64,000 bases of DNA from Thalassotalea sp. G2M2-11 (GCF_017168195.1 NZ_JADNYL010000001.1:806001-870000); one strand, 5' to 3'; positions 1 through 8,438 are shown, numbered from the stretch's first letter. Notes: generated from the sequence alone by a model not told the origin. A program made the numbers and translations.

Positions 1-6
1 TAGAAT

Positions 7-77
7 AAAAAAAACGCGTTAACTTTACAGAAAACGCGTCAAAAACATGAAACACTAAGGGAAATAAAAACCTCTCG
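7..77 (-). ncRNA. Candidate small RNA A (tandem copy 1)
   Basis: Predicted RNA of about 71 nt on the minus strand. It ends in an intrinsic terminator: 7-bp stem (14-20 with 33-39), 12-nt loop, then a run of Ts at 13-7. Upstream on the same strand is GAACTT (109-104), a 16-bp spacer and TCATA (87-83), which resembles a sigmaE promoter. An AT-rich stretch precedes it. The unit is related to the one at 132-201: same promoter geometry, a shared GAAACACTA (49-57, + strand) and a terminator at the same distance. No open reading frame explains it. Family not recognised. Confidence 0.42.
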
Positions 78-82
78 TCTAG

Positions 83-109
83 TATGAGTACAAGTGAAAG
101 AATAAGTTC
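83..109 (-). promoter_or_regulatory. SigmaE-like promoter of candidate sRNA A
   Basis: Minus strand GAACTT, 16 bp, TCATA. The E. coli sigmaE consensus is roughly GGAACTT, 15-16 bp, TCTGA. The copy at 207-233 has the same spacing, which strengthens the call. Confidence 0.38.
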
Positions 110-131
110 AAAATAAATTTAAAATGTAGAT

Positions 132-201
132 AAAAAAAAGCGCATTTCTAAAATTAGAAACGCGCTTAACAAGTCCAGGGGAAACACTATATGAAAGTAT
201 T
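132..201 (-). ncRNA. Candidate small RNA B (tandem copy 2)
   Basis: Predicted RNA of about 70 nt on the minus strand. Its intrinsic terminator pairs 138-149 with 156-167 (interrupted 12-bp stem, 6-nt loop) and is followed by a run of eight Ts (139-132). The promoter-like elements are GAACTA (233-228), a 16-bp spacer and TCTTA (211-207). It is similar in layout and partly in sequence to 7-77. An 11-bp inverted repeat, TTAACAGTAAG (200-210) with its complement at 267-277, overlaps the presumed start and upstream region. The plus strand could encode an 11-codon peptide at 191, but the terminator orientation favours a minus-strand RNA. Confidence 0.45.
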
Positions 202-206
202 AACAG

Positions 207-233
207 TAAGAGTAGTAAGGAGATAAATAGTTC
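207..233 (-). promoter_or_regulatory. SigmaE-like promoter of candidate sRNA B
   Basis: Minus strand GAACTA, 16 bp, TCTTA, with an AT-rich block upstream (234-265). Same geometry as 83-109. Confidence 0.35.
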
Positions 234-330
234 AAAAATAATTTAAATAAATTTTTATTTTTTTTACTTACTGTTAAAAGTTGTTGTTTCTGGCATTATG
301 ACGTCAGATGTTATTTAGTTTTTTGATGTT

Positions 331-951
331 ATGCAAAAGGTACATTCTTTTATTATTGCTGCGTTAGCAACTCTGCTACTTTCAAATTGCGCAACTCCTC
401 CTCCACAAAATCCCGAGAATTTATGTGAAATATTTCGAGAACATCGAGATTGGTATTTCGCGGCTAAAGATGCACGCTCTCGTTGGGGGGTGCCTATTCA
501 TGTACCGATGAGTTTGATGTATCAGGAGAGCTCATTTAAAGAAGATGCTCTGCCACCTCGTGACTATCTATTAGGTTTTATTCCTTGGGGACGAGTAAGT
601 ACTGCTTATGGTTATTCTCAGGCGAAAACCATGACATGGGAGGATTATATTCGGGAAACGGATAATTCAGGTGCTGATCGCGATGATTTTGATGATGCAA
701 TCGACTTTATGGCTTGGTTTATTTATAAAACCCAGCGGATTAATAAAGTGTCGAAGTGGGACGGTTATAATCAATATTTAAATTACCACGAAGGCTGGGG
801 TGGATTTCGCCGCAAAACATATAAAAAGAAGGCTTGGTTAGTTAAAGTTGCCCGTAAAGTCGATAACCGAGCACGTCGGTACAGCAGCCAATTAAAAAGC
901 TGTGAAGCTGACTTAGATAAAAGCTGGTTGTGGCGATTATTTTTTGGATAA
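331..951 (+). CDS. Lytic transglycosylase-like (SLT fold) lipoprotein
   Basis: Predicted outer-membrane lipoprotein of 206 aa. The signal peptide (residues 1-20) ends in a lipobox, LLLSNC, with Cys20 as the lipidation site. The YQESSFK segment (about residues 65-71) carries a Glu where SLT-type lytic transglycosylases have their catalytic Glu, and AYGYSQAK (about 92-99) resembles the following glycine-rich motif. This suggests cleavage of peptidoglycan glycan strands, or at least binding. The C-terminus is basic. The gene stands alone and is divergent from the candidate small RNAs upstream. The start is the first in-frame ATG before the signal peptide, with no strong Shine-Dalgarno site. The fold is fairly sure; enzymatic activity is inferred. 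Confidence 0.7.
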   Translation: MQKVHSFIIAALATLLLSNCATPPPQNPENLCEIFREHRDWYFAAKDARSRWGVPIHVPMSLMYQESSFKEDALPPRDYLLGFIPWGRVSTAYGYSQAKTMTWEDYIRETDNSGADRDDFDDAIDFMAWFIYKTQRINKVSKWDGYNQYLNYHEGWGGFRRKTYKKKAWLVKVARKVDNRARRYSSQLKSCEADLDKSWLWRLFFG

Positions 952-1346
952 GAGAAAGAGTTGAAGCCTTGTTTTACATATAGCGAGACTTTGGATAACT
1001 TTTAAGCCTATGTCCTTATTTAGGCAAATATATGCTTAAAAAGCGGTTAAAATCCTCTAAAAATATGCTTTCACTTTCTATGATCAAATTACGGTTATTT
1101 TTGCTTGATTGATACGTAAAAATGTACGAAGAAATTATTAGTTAAAATTTTTAAAATCCCCGAGCGCATGTTTTAATTTTACAAGTTAATAGACTGCATT
1201 TTCCTTGCCAAAACAACGGATTTAGGAAAAACTCATGGCTAGCGCACGTCAGCTTTGAGCTTTTCATTTATGTTAAAAAAACTTCATTTTTTCATTAAAA
1301 ATAGTTTGCAAAATGCAAAGCCATTGATTTATTGGTCTTGCAAATG

Positions 1347-1437
1347 TTATCCACAGAAATTGTGGAAACATGAAAAAACGATCTTGGGTTGTGGATAACG
1401 TTGTGAGTTTTTTTGTTTCAACTTGCCATTATCCACA
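1347..1437. promoter_or_regulatory. Cluster of three perfect DnaA boxes
   Basis: TTATCCACA occurs at 1347-1355 (+), on the minus strand at 1390-1398, and at 1429-1437 (+). A near match (GTTTCCACA, minus strand) lies at 1361-1369. All fall within 91 bp beside AT-rich DNA. The 9-mer is the high-affinity DnaA site. No dnaA, gidA or parAB is nearby, so a DnaA-titrating or reactivating site is more likely than oriC. Confidence 0.6.
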
Positions 1438-1496
1438 TTAAATGTTTAAAGTTACAGCTCTGGCAAGGCGAGTCGTCGAAACATAGCCGGAGATAT

Positions 1497-1549
1497 CGCT
1501 TAGCCGAAAATCACAACGTAGTGCTTCAACTATGTTGTTAGGCTAAGCG
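1497..1549. repeat. Long two-part hairpin beside yfjD
   Basis: Outer stem CGCTTAGCC (1497-1505) with GGCTAAGCG (1541-1549). Inner stem CAACGTAGT (1514-1522) with ACTATGTTG (1529-1537), with one G-U pair. No T-run follows on either strand, so it is not a classic terminator. It may still act as a 3' end for yfjD, or belong to a dispersed repeat family. Confidence 0.5.
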
Positions 1550-1558
1550 TAGTCTGAA

Positions 1559-2845
1559 CTATTCTTCTTGTGCAGGCGTTTTTTTATAAAACTCTGGCTG
1601 AATACGTACTGATTTGACCATGTTATCGGTTACATCAACTATCTCTAGCGGATAACCCGCAATACGGACACTTAAGTTTGATTCTGGAATATCCTCTAAA
1701 TACTCAAGGATCAAGCCATTAAGTGTTTTTGGTCCATCGGTGGGGAAGTGCCAATTCATTTCTTTATTAATATCACGGATGGTTGCCGTACCATCAACTA
1801 AGTAACTGCCATCAGGTTGAATATTTACCTCATCACAGGCTGCTGGCGTCATTGTCGTAGTAAAGTCACCGACAATCTCTTCCAGTATATCTTCTAAGGT
1901 AACTAAACCTTGAATATCTCCATATTCATCAACAACTAGGCCTAAGCGTTCTTTCGCATGTTGAAATTTCAATAACTGTACATTGAGGGTAGTGCCTTCT
2001 GGAATAAAATACAGCTCACGTACCGCACGGATCAATGTTGCTTTGGTGAACTGATTTTTAGACAGTAATTTTAAGGCATCACGCATATGAAAATACCCAA
2101 CAACATCATCAATGCTATCGCGATAAAGTAATACTCGGGTATGGGTAGATTGGGTTAATTGTTTCTGAATTTTTTTCCAGTCATCGTTGATATCAATGCC
2201 CACTAGCTCACTGCGTGGTATCATGATGTCTTCTACGGTGACTTTTTCTAAATCCAGTATACTGACCAGCATATCCTGATCTTTTTCCGCTAACAATGCG
2301 CCAGATTCGTTTACAACGGTGCGTAATTCTTCTGAGCTTAAGCTGTGTTGCTCTCGCTGTTTAGAACTAACACCCAGCAAGGATAAAATGCCATTGGTGA
2401 TCCAGTTAACCGCGATAACTAATGGATAAAGCAATTTTAATAGCACGGTTAAAATGATTGAGCTTGGAAATGCAACCTTTTCTGGATAAAGCGCAGCCAA
2501 GGTTTTCGGAGTTACTTCGGCAAAGATTAATACTACCAAGGTAAGAATAAAAGTTGCATATACTACACCTACGTCACCTAACAAGCGCATACCTATAATG
2601 GTCGCGATAGCTGAAGCAGCAATGTTGACCAAGTTGTTGCCTATTAGTATCAAGCCTATTAGACGGTCAGGTCTTTCGAGTAAACGACCAACACGTTTCG
2701 CGCCTTTATGCTTTTGTTTTTCTAAATGACGTAACCGATAACGGTTAAGTGACATCATGCCGGTTTCAGAGCCTGAAAAATAGGCTGAGATTAATATGAG
2801 TATACCGAGTATGGTAAACAACATATTGGTTGAGATGCTATCCAA
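1559..2845 (-). CDS. yfjD: CNNM/CBS/CorC-domain membrane protein YfjD
   Basis: A 428-aa HlyC/CorC-type inner-membrane protein, proposed to act in magnesium or cobalt handling. Order: N-terminal CNNM transmembrane domain (about residues 5-180, four helices, with the conserved FSGSETGMMSLNRYR stretch), a CBS pair (about 205-330, with LGLVVDEYGDIQGLVTLEDILEEIVGD) and a C-terminal CorC_HlyC transporter-associated domain. Length matches E. coli YfjD. The TTG start at 2845 is favoured because the first residues then align with E. coli YfjD and AAGGA lies just upstream. It follows ypjD on the same strand after 77 bp. The order yfjD-ypjD-ffh is shared with E. coli, though here a permease separates ypjD from ffh. 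Confidence 0.9.
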   Translation of the reverse strand: MDSISTNMLFTILGILILISAYFSGSETGMMSLNRYRLRHLEKQKHKGAKRVGRLLERPDRLIGLILIGNNLVNIAASAIATIIGMRLLGDVGVVYATFILTLVVLIFAEVTPKTLAALYPEKVAFPSSIILTVLLKLLYPLVIAVNWITNGILSLLGVSSKQREQHSLSSEELRTVVNESGALLAEKDQDMLVSILDLEKVTVEDIMIPRSELVGIDINDDWKKIQKQLTQSTHTRVLLYRDSIDDVVGYFHMRDALKLLSKNQFTKATLIRAVRELYFIPEGTTLNVQLLKFQHAKERLGLVVDEYGDIQGLVTLEDILEEIVGDFTTTMTPAACDEVNIQPDGSYLVDGTATIRDINKEMNWHFPTDGPKTLNGLILEYLEDIPESNLSVRIAGYPLEIVDVTDNMVKSVRIQPEFYKKTPAQEE

Positions 2846-2922
2846 AAAGTGGTCCTTTAGTTCCTAATCAATATAGCTGATGCGCCTAATCACGCACTAT
2901 GGTGCTAGTTATACCTTAAAAG

Positions 2923-3723
2923 TTACGATAAGAGAAACTCTTTCACAAAACGGCTGCCAAAATAAGCCAATGTGAGCAAAGATGAGGCTATTATGGTTAA
3001 CATTAATGTCCGGTGACCGCGCCAACCTTTTTTATAATGTCCCCATAAAATTATACTATAAATGCTTAATGCAAGTAATGATAACACCGTTTTATGAGCA
3101 TTTTCTTTTGATAGAAAGTTGTCCAAGAAAATCAACCCAATTAACTGGCTTAAAAACAATGAGATTGTACCCACAGCAAGAATATAAAATAACTGCCCTT
3201 CAACTTGCATTAATGGCGGTAGATGTGCCACAGCTGTTAAGTTTTTTTTCTTTAATTTCATATTAATATAAGCCACTTGGAACGCATATAGCGTTGCAAT
3301 AATCAAAATGCAATAAGCGATTAAGGCGGTCGTGACATGGCTAAACACAGCTAATTGCTCAAACACTAATGGCGTATGATGATCATGAGGAATAAAAATC
3401 GCAATAAACAACCAAGTACCTGCAAAGCCGTAGGTGACAGGTAATAATAGGTTAATTTTATATTTTAGTGCCAGGGCGGTGATAGTGAGTGTGATGACTA
3501 ACGACACTAATGAAATCACATTGGGTAAGGCAAAGTCGATGCCGTTACTGGCTAAAAGGTACTGTCCAGTTGTTAAGGTATGAAAGACAATACCAATACA
3601 ACCAAAAGTGAGTACGGCGATAATATTGGGGCCTTTTGGATGAAAAAGACGAAATATAATGGCTAATGTAGCTATTAAATAACTGACACTGGCTAGCAGT
3701 GAACTGATATTTGAAAAATCCAA
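2923..3723 (-). CDS. ypjD: Inner-membrane protein YpjD (CcsA/cytochrome c assembly family)
   Basis: A 266-aa polytopic membrane protein with about eight hydrophobic helices and two soluble loops, of the cytochrome c assembly (CcsA/CcmC-like) family. Its function is not established; the fold suggests haem or quinone-related membrane work. The context is strong: in many gammaproteobacteria ypjD lies between yfjD and ffh. Here it is transcribed divergently from ffh, toward yfjD. ATG at 3723 begins directly before the first transmembrane helix. Confidence 0.85.
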   Translation of the reverse strand: MDFSNISSLLASVSYLIATLAIIFRLFHPKGPNIIAVLTFGCIGIVFHTLTTGQYLLASNGIDFALPNVISLVSLVITLTITALALKYKINLLLPVTYGFAGTWLFIAIFIPHDHHTPLVFEQLAVFSHVTTALIAYCILIIATLYAFQVAYINMKLKKKNLTAVAHLPPLMQVEGQLFYILAVGTISLFLSQLIGLIFLDNFLSKENAHKTVLSLLALSIYSIILWGHYKKGWRGHRTLMLTIIASSLLTLAYFGSRFVKEFLLS

Positions 3724-3837
3724 AAATTACTCCAAAAGTGTGGTCAATTACATCGTGTTTAGCTGAATTGAAAATATATCAAAAATCGGCAATGAAACCA
3801 GCAATATGATCAATTTTTAGCTGAAATATGGTTTATA

Positions 3838-4908
3838 TCAATGATGTGGTTTGATTATAAACTTTCTCAATGGTTTAAGCGCTAAAAAAATTAATAACGA
3901 TAAACAAAAAAGACTAAACCAAAAAGGCAAGATTTCATGACTATGTTGCATTTGTTGAGTAAAATTGATAGAAAAATGACTTAATATCCAATCAAGCAGT
4001 AAGCCAAACCCTACCGCGCAGCTACTAATACCGAGTAAATATCGCCAAAGTACATGGATACCCATTTCGTTTTTGATCACACCTAATGTAGAAATATTTG
4101 TGGCAGGCCCTGCCATCATAAATACTAATGCTGTCCCTGGTGAAATGCCCGATAAAATTAACCCCGCAGCAACTGGCGTTGAGGCGGTAGCACAAATATA
4201 CATAGGAATAGAAATCGCGATCATTAATAGCATGGCAGGTAATCCACTGCCGTAGTTAAGTAAAAATGTTTCAGGTACAAAAGTTCTGACTAAAGTCGCA
4301 AATACTAGACCTATCGATAACCAAATCACTAAATCATCAATCAATTGTGTCGCCGCGTAGCGTAAACCACTGAGTGTTTTACTGATAACACTAGGCTGAT
4401 TAGGTGTTGATTGACTACCACAACAGTTAGTGTTTGTCGTCGTTTGCTTATTTTCACTGGCACAACATGAGCGTGAACTCATTGATGGTTGTTTATCAGG
4501 TTCGCTAGCGCCGGATACAAATAAACCTGTCATTATCGCAGATAAAATCGCAGTGATAGGACGATAAATTGCCATAATAGGGCCAAGCAATGCATAAGAG
4601 ACAGATACCGAATCAACACCTGTTTCGGGTGTGGCTACTAAAAATGAAGAAGTTGCTGGCACAGAAGCGCCACTGCGTCTTAGTTCGGTAGCAACAGGGA
4701 TAACACCGCAAGAACAAAGTGGTAAAGGTGCACCAATAATCGCTGCTTTTACTATCGCTACTTTACCTTGCCCTAGGTGATGACTGAGCAACTTTGTCGG
4801 TACCCATGCTTTCATTAATCCTGCGATAATTAACCCAAGTAATAGCCACGGGGCGGCCTCACTTGATAGCTCGATAAAATTAACAAAAAGTTGTGAGAAA
4901 ATATCCAC
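3838..4908 (-). CDS. SO_0444-type Cu/Zn efflux permease (ArsP/DUF318 family)
   Basis: A 356-aa permease with about eight transmembrane helices in two halves, each containing the family's glycine- and proline-rich repeat (PLPLCSCGVIPVA near residue 60; a matching segment near 235-270). The central cytoplasmic loop (about residues 147-168) carries two adjacent Cys pairs (SCCAS and NCCGS), fitting a soft-metal binding site. Family knowledge points to metal(loid) or copper/zinc export; the substrate here is inferred. It is a likely insertion between ypjD and ffh relative to E. coli, on the minus strand and divergent from ffh. No metal-responsive regulator is adjacent. Confidence 0.75.
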   Translation of the reverse strand: MDIFSQLFVNFIELSSEAAPWLLLGLIIAGLMKAWVPTKLLSHHLGQGKVAIVKAAIIGAPLPLCSCGVIPVATELRRSGASVPATSSFLVATPETGVDSVSVSYALLGPIMAIYRPITAILSAIMTGLFVSGASEPDKQPSMSSRSCCASENKQTTTNTNCCGSQSTPNQPSVISKTLSGLRYAATQLIDDLVIWLSIGLVFATLVRTFVPETFLLNYGSGLPAMLLMIAISIPMYICATASTPVAAGLILSGISPGTALVFMMAGPATNISTLGVIKNEMGIHVLWRYLLGISSCAVGFGLLLDWILSHFSINFTQQMQHSHEILPFWFSLFCLSLLIFLALKPLRKFIIKPHH

Positions 4909-5067
4909 GTGTAAAGGCTAGGTAATTAATGATGATGTCAGTTTATCATATTTTTTAATCTACTTAACAAGTTAGAGAGGAATAACCTCCTCAGTATTGA
5001 AATTTTATACATCGTCATCATATTGTAGATAAATGTATTTATTGCTTTCGCTTATTTATCCGACGAG

Positions 5068-5073
5068 TATAAT
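5068..5073 (+). promoter_or_regulatory. Probable -10 element for ffh
   Basis: A perfect TATAAT lies 41 bp before the ffh start. No convincing -35 at 16-18 bp; the region 5041-5056 is TTGCTTTCG-like but spaced too far. Confidence 0.4.
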
Positions 5074-5114
5074 GGCGAAAATTCCCTCTAAATTGTTATT
5101 GCTAGAGTCGTTAC

Positions 5115-6497
5115 ATGTTTGAAAACCTTTCCGATCGTTTAAGTAAAACGCTAAAAAATATCAGTGGTCGTGGCCGATTAACTGAAGACAATATTAAAGA
5201 AACGTTGCGAGAAGTGCGCATGGCCTTATTAGAGGCTGATGTCGCATTACCAGTTATTCGCGAATTTATCGCGAAAGTGAAAGAAAGTGCGGTTGGTCAA
5301 GATGTATCGAAAAGCCTTACTCCAGGGCAAGTATTTGTCAAAATAGTACAAAAAGAACTTGAATCTGCGATGGGAGAAGTTAACGAGGCATTAGACCTTA
5401 AAACGACCCCTCCTGCCGTTGTGTTAATGGCCGGCCTTCAAGGTGCGGGTAAAACGACGTCAGTCGCTAAGCTGTCAAAATTTTTAAAAGAGCGTGAAAA
5501 GAAAAAAGTATTAGTCGTCAGCGCGGATGTTTATCGTCCAGCGGCGATTAAGCAGTTGGAAACCTTGGCTGGCGAAGTTGGTGTTGAATTCTTTCCAAGT
5601 GATATACAACAAAAACCGATTGATATTGCCAATGCGGCAATTGATCATGCTAGAAAGCACTTTTTTGATGTGTTAATTGTTGATACCGCGGGTCGTTTAC
5701 ACGTAGATGACGATATGATGGCGGAGATCAAAGCATTACACGCAGCCATCACGCCTGTGGAAACTTTGTTTACTGTTGATGCAATGACAGGTCAAGATGC
5801 TGCAAACACTGCGAAAGCGTTTAATGATGCTTTACCATTAACAGGTGTCGTATTAACGAAAACTGATGGTGATGCTCGTGGTGGTGCTGCACTATCCATT
5901 CGCCATATCACAGGTAAGCCAATTAAGTTTATGGGTGTTGGTGAGAAAATTGAAGCCTTAGAACCCTTTCACCCAGATCGCATTGCATCCCGCATATTAG
6001 GGATGGGTGATGTGCTGTCGCTGATTGAAGAAGTTGAACAAAAAGTCGACCGTAAACAGGCAGAAAAATTAGCCAAGAAAGTAAAATCTGGTAAAGGGTT
6101 TGATCTAGAAGATTTTCGTGAACAATTAGTCCAAATGAAAAATATGGGCGGCATGATGGGGTTAATGGACAAGTTGCCGGGCATGGGTAATATGTCAGAA
6201 CAGATCAAAGGTCAGGTGGATGATAAAGTTACTATTCAAATGGAAGCTATCATCAACTCGATGACGCCAGGTGAACGTCAGCGTCCAGATATTATTAAAG
6301 GTTCTCGTAAACGTCGAATTGCTGCTGGCTCTGGTACTCAGATTCAGGATGTAAATAAGTTATTAAAACAATTCACCCAAATGCAGAAAATGATGAAGAA
6401 GATGTCAGGCAAAGGCGGCATGAAGAAAATGATGCGTTCAATGAAAGGCATGATGCCACCTGGTGGTATGGGGGGCTTTGGTGGTTTCGGTCGTTAA
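5115..6497 (+). CDS. ffh: Signal recognition particle protein Ffh (SRP54)
   Basis: GTPase subunit of the bacterial signal recognition particle. It binds 4.5S RNA and hydrophobic signal sequences and docks on FtsY to deliver nascent inner-membrane proteins. 460 aa, normal length. Order: helical N domain (1-85), G domain with P-loop GLQGAGKTT (about 107-115), DTAGR (about 191-195) and TKTDG (about 248-252), then a methionine-rich M domain (about 300-460) with many MxxMM runs and a Gly/Met tail. The ATG start gives the standard MFENLSDRL. Monocistronic: a clear terminator follows, and the rpsP operon has its own promoter. Confidence 0.98.
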   Translation: MFENLSDRLSKTLKNISGRGRLTEDNIKETLREVRMALLEADVALPVIREFIAKVKESAVGQDVSKSLTPGQVFVKIVQKELESAMGEVNEALDLKTTPPAVVLMAGLQGAGKTTSVAKLSKFLKEREKKKVLVVSADVYRPAAIKQLETLAGEVGVEFFPSDIQQKPIDIANAAIDHARKHFFDVLIVDTAGRLHVDDDMMAEIKALHAAITPVETLFTVDAMTGQDAANTAKAFNDALPLTGVVLTKTDGDARGGAALSIRHITGKPIKFMGVGEKIEALEPFHPDRIASRILGMGDVLSLIEEVEQKVDRKQAEKLAKKVKSGKGFDLEDFREQLVQMKNMGGMMGLMDKLPGMGNMSEQIKGQVDDKVTIQMEAIINSMTPGERQRPDIIKGSRKRRIAAGSGTQIQDVNKLLKQFTQMQKMMKKMSGKGGMKKMMRSMKGMMPPGGMGGFGGFGR

Positions 6498-6528
6498 CCA
6501 CTATCGATTGCACAATACGATGAGACAT

Positions 6529-6554
6529 AAGGTAGCATAATTGCTACCTTTTTT
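6529..6554 (+). terminator. Intrinsic terminator of ffh
   Basis: Stem AAGGTAGCA (6529-6537) with TGCTACCTT (6542-6550), a 4-nt loop, then TTTT. Confidence 0.9.
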
Positions 6555-6718
6555 ATGTGTTTTAGCCAGCGATTGAATATGTGCTCTTCTAATTTAGTGA
6601 TATGATTTTAGCGAGAGTTGCAATTGAGTGGTTAATTTTTAGTGGCGTAGCCATTTGCTTTTGTGAGATATCTTGCTTTTTCCCTTATACCACTTAGCCT
6701 CTTTTCTCTTTATTATAC

Positions 6719-6746
6719 TTGCTTTCTGATTAAAAAAGCGTAGAAT
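6719..6746 (+). promoter_or_regulatory. Promoter of the rpsP operon
   Basis: TTGCTT (6719-6724), 16 bp, TAGAAT (6741-6746), then a GC-rich discriminator. Predicted start near 6753, giving a leader of about 72 nt before rpsP. Confidence 0.65.
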
Positions 6747-6754
6747 ACGCGAGC

Positions 6755-6780
6755 TTTTCTGTCACCCAGGTGATAGAAAA
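6755..6780 (+). promoter_or_regulatory. Hairpin at the 5' end of the rpsP mRNA
   Basis: TTTTCTGTCACC (6755-6766) pairs with GGTGATAGAAAA (6769-6780), all 12 positions with one G-U. The turn CA means the top pairs must open. It lies within a few bases of the predicted transcript start. It may protect the 5' end or be an operator; the function is unknown. Confidence 0.5.
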
Positions 6781-6824
6781 TGTCTGGAAAATTCGTTTTA
6801 ACACTTAAATAAATAGAGGACGAT

Positions 6825-7073
6825 ATGGTTACCATTCGTTTAGCCCGTGGCGGCGCTAAGAAGCGTCCATTCTATCAGGTTGTAGTTGCTGATAGCCGTA
6901 ACTCTCGCGATGGTCGTTTCATCGAGAAAGTAGGTTTCTTCAACCCAACAGCACAAGGTCAAGCAGAAAAATTACGTTTAGACCTAGATCGTATCAACCA
7001 TTGGGTTGGTCAAGGTGCTGCAGTATCTGATCGTGTGGCCAAATTAGTTAAAGACGCACAAGTTGCAGCTTAA
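6825..7073 (+). CDS. rpsP: 30S ribosomal protein S16
   Basis: 82-aa bS16, full length, with the family start [17 protein letters not shown]. It is an assembly protein of the 30S body that binds 16S rRNA. First gene of the four-gene operon rpsP-rimM-trmD-rplS, as in E. coli. A good Shine-Dalgarno (GAGGACG) lies just before the ATG. There are 27 bp to rimM. Confidence 0.98.
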   Translation: MVTIRLARGGAKKRPFYQVVVADSRNSRDGRFIEKVGFFNPTAQGQAEKLRLDLDRINHWVGQGAAVSDRVAKLVKDAQVAA

Positions 7074-7100
7074 TTAATTCAGGTAAGTTTTGGAGTCATA

Positions 7101-7628
7101 GTGGAAGAAAGTAAACAGATAATCCTTGGTAAGGTAGGCAGTGTCTACGGTATTAAAGGTTGGTTGAAAATTCATTCTTTTACTGATGAACAAGAAGCGA
7201 TCCTTGACTATTTTCCTTGGTCATTAAAATTAGGAAATAAGATTCAATCAGTAGAAATAACTGATTGGCGTAAACACAACAAAGGGCTCATTGTTAAAGT
7301 AGGACATGTTGATGATCGTGACGAAGCGCAAGCGTTAGTTGGGTCAGAAATTATTACTACCGAAGACGCCTTGCCAGAATTACCTGAAGGTGATTTTTAT
7401 TGGCGAGACTTAATGGGTATGCAAGTTGTGACAACCCAAGGTTATGACCTAGGGACAGTTTCTGACATGTTAGAAACTGGCGCTAATGATGTACTGGTTG
7501 TAAAAGCGAACCGAAATGACGCCTTTGGCAAAAAAGAGAGGTTAATACCTTATTTATTTGATCAGGTTGTAACTTCGGTAAGTATGGAAGATAAACAAAT
7601 TTGTGTTGACTGGGACCCAGGTTTCTAA
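7101..7628 (+). CDS. rimM: Ribosome maturation factor RimM
   Basis: 175 aa. RimM binds S19 and the 30S head during late 30S assembly. The N-terminal RimM beta-barrel domain (about 8-90, with GKVGSVYGIKGWLKI) is followed by a PRC-barrel domain (about 95-175, with FYWRDLMGMQV and GANDVLVV). The GTG start at 7101 has TTGGAG upstream. The gene ends three bases before the trmD start, so translation is probably coupled. Confidence 0.96.
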   Translation: MEESKQIILGKVGSVYGIKGWLKIHSFTDEQEAILDYFPWSLKLGNKIQSVEITDWRKHNKGLIVKVGHVDDRDEAQALVGSEIITTEDALPELPEGDFYWRDLMGMQVVTTQGYDLGTVSDMLETGANDVLVVKANRNDAFGKKERLIPYLFDQVVTSVSMEDKQICVDWDPGF

Positions 7629-7631
7629 CTA

Positions 7632-8438
7632 GTGAGTGAATGCGAAACCACAAGCACTCTTAGCAATAAGAGAAAATGGATAGGGGTGATAAGCCTTTTT
7701 CCAGAAATGTTTGATGCAATCACTGAATATGGGGTGACTGGCCGAGCGATTCGTAATGGGTTGATTGAATTTCATAAATGGAATCCAAGAGACTTTACCC
7801 ATGATCGACATCGTACTGTTGATGACCGACCTTACGGCGGTGGTCCAGGGATGTTGATGATGGTACAGCCATTACGAGATGCTATCCAAGCAGCAAGACA
7901 AGCAGCTGACAAAGATGCTTCTCTTACTGGTGGTAGTAAAGCGAAGGTTATATATTTATCACCGCAGGGACGGAAATTAGACCAAGCAGGTGTACACGAA
8001 TTATCACAACATGACCGACTGATATTTATAGCAGGACGTTATGAAGGCATCGATGAGCGACTTATTGAATCAGATATTGATGAAGAATGGTCGGTTGGAG
8101 ATTACGTACTAAGCGGAGGAGAACTCCCTGCAATGAATGTAATTGATGCTGTTGCACGCTTTGTGCCAGGGGTATTAGGACATAATCAATCTGCTGAACA
8201 GGATTCCTTTTCAGCTGGGTTATTGGATTGTCCTCACTACACCCGGCCTGAGGTATTAGATGGTAAGTCTGTGCCTAAAGTGCTGTTAAGTGGTAATCAT
8301 GAACATATTCGGCAATGGCGAGAATTTCAGTCGTTAGAAAGAACATGGACTAGACGACCAGAACTTTTAACTGACCTAGCTCTGACAGCAGAACAGCAAA
8401 AGATGCTTGAGGCTATTAAACGTAGTAACAAGTCATAG
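7632..8438 (+). CDS. trmD: tRNA (guanine-N1-)-methyltransferase TrmD
   Basis: 268-aa SPOUT methyltransferase that makes m1G37 in tRNAs reading CUN, CCN and CGG codons, using S-adenosylmethionine in a trefoil knot. Visible motifs: [12 protein letters not shown] (about 16-27), [11 protein letters not shown] (about 64-74), [14 protein letters not shown] (about 132-145) and the knot segment [12 protein letters not shown] (about 158-169). With the GTG start there are about 15 extra residues before the usual WIG start; no better initiation codon aligns with it. Third gene of the operon, with 36 bp to the true rplS start. Confidence 0.97.
   Translation: MSECETTSTLSNKRKWIGVISLFPEMFDAITEYGVTGRAIRNGLIEFHKWNPRDFTHDRHRTVDDRPYGGGPGMLMMVQPLRDAIQAARQAADKDASLTGGSKAKVIYLSPQGRKLDQAGVHELSQHDRLIFIAGRYEGIDERLIESDIDEEWSVGDYVLSGGELPAMNVIDAVARFVPGVLGHNQSAEQDSFSAGLLDCPHYTRPEVLDGKSVPKVLLSGNHEHIRQWREFQSLERTWTRRPELLTDLALTAEQQKMLEAIKRSNKS

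Larger units (their letters stand above)
952..1558. other. 607-bp AT-rich intergenic region with DnaA boxes and hairpins
   Basis: No gene visible. It holds an imperfect inverted repeat near 1000-1040 (GCCTA/TAGGC inside TTTTAAGC/GCTTAAAA), AT-rich DNA from 1080 to 1320, the DnaA-box cluster at 1347-1437 and the hairpin at 1497-1549. Confidence 0.7.

Noticed and set aside
191-226. 11-codon plus-strand peptide after GGGGAAAC
   Set aside because: The region better fits a minus-strand RNA, with promoter and terminator in that direction; the peptide is too short to support.
1347-1437. oriC
   Set aside because: No dnaA, gidA/mnmG, mioC or parAB nearby and only three to four boxes. Kept as a DnaA-binding site only.
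1497-1549. Possible integron attC site (contains GTTAGGC)
   Set aside because: The left arm reads GCTTAGCC, not the RYYYAAC partner, and there is no integrase or cassette array. It is a plain hairpin.
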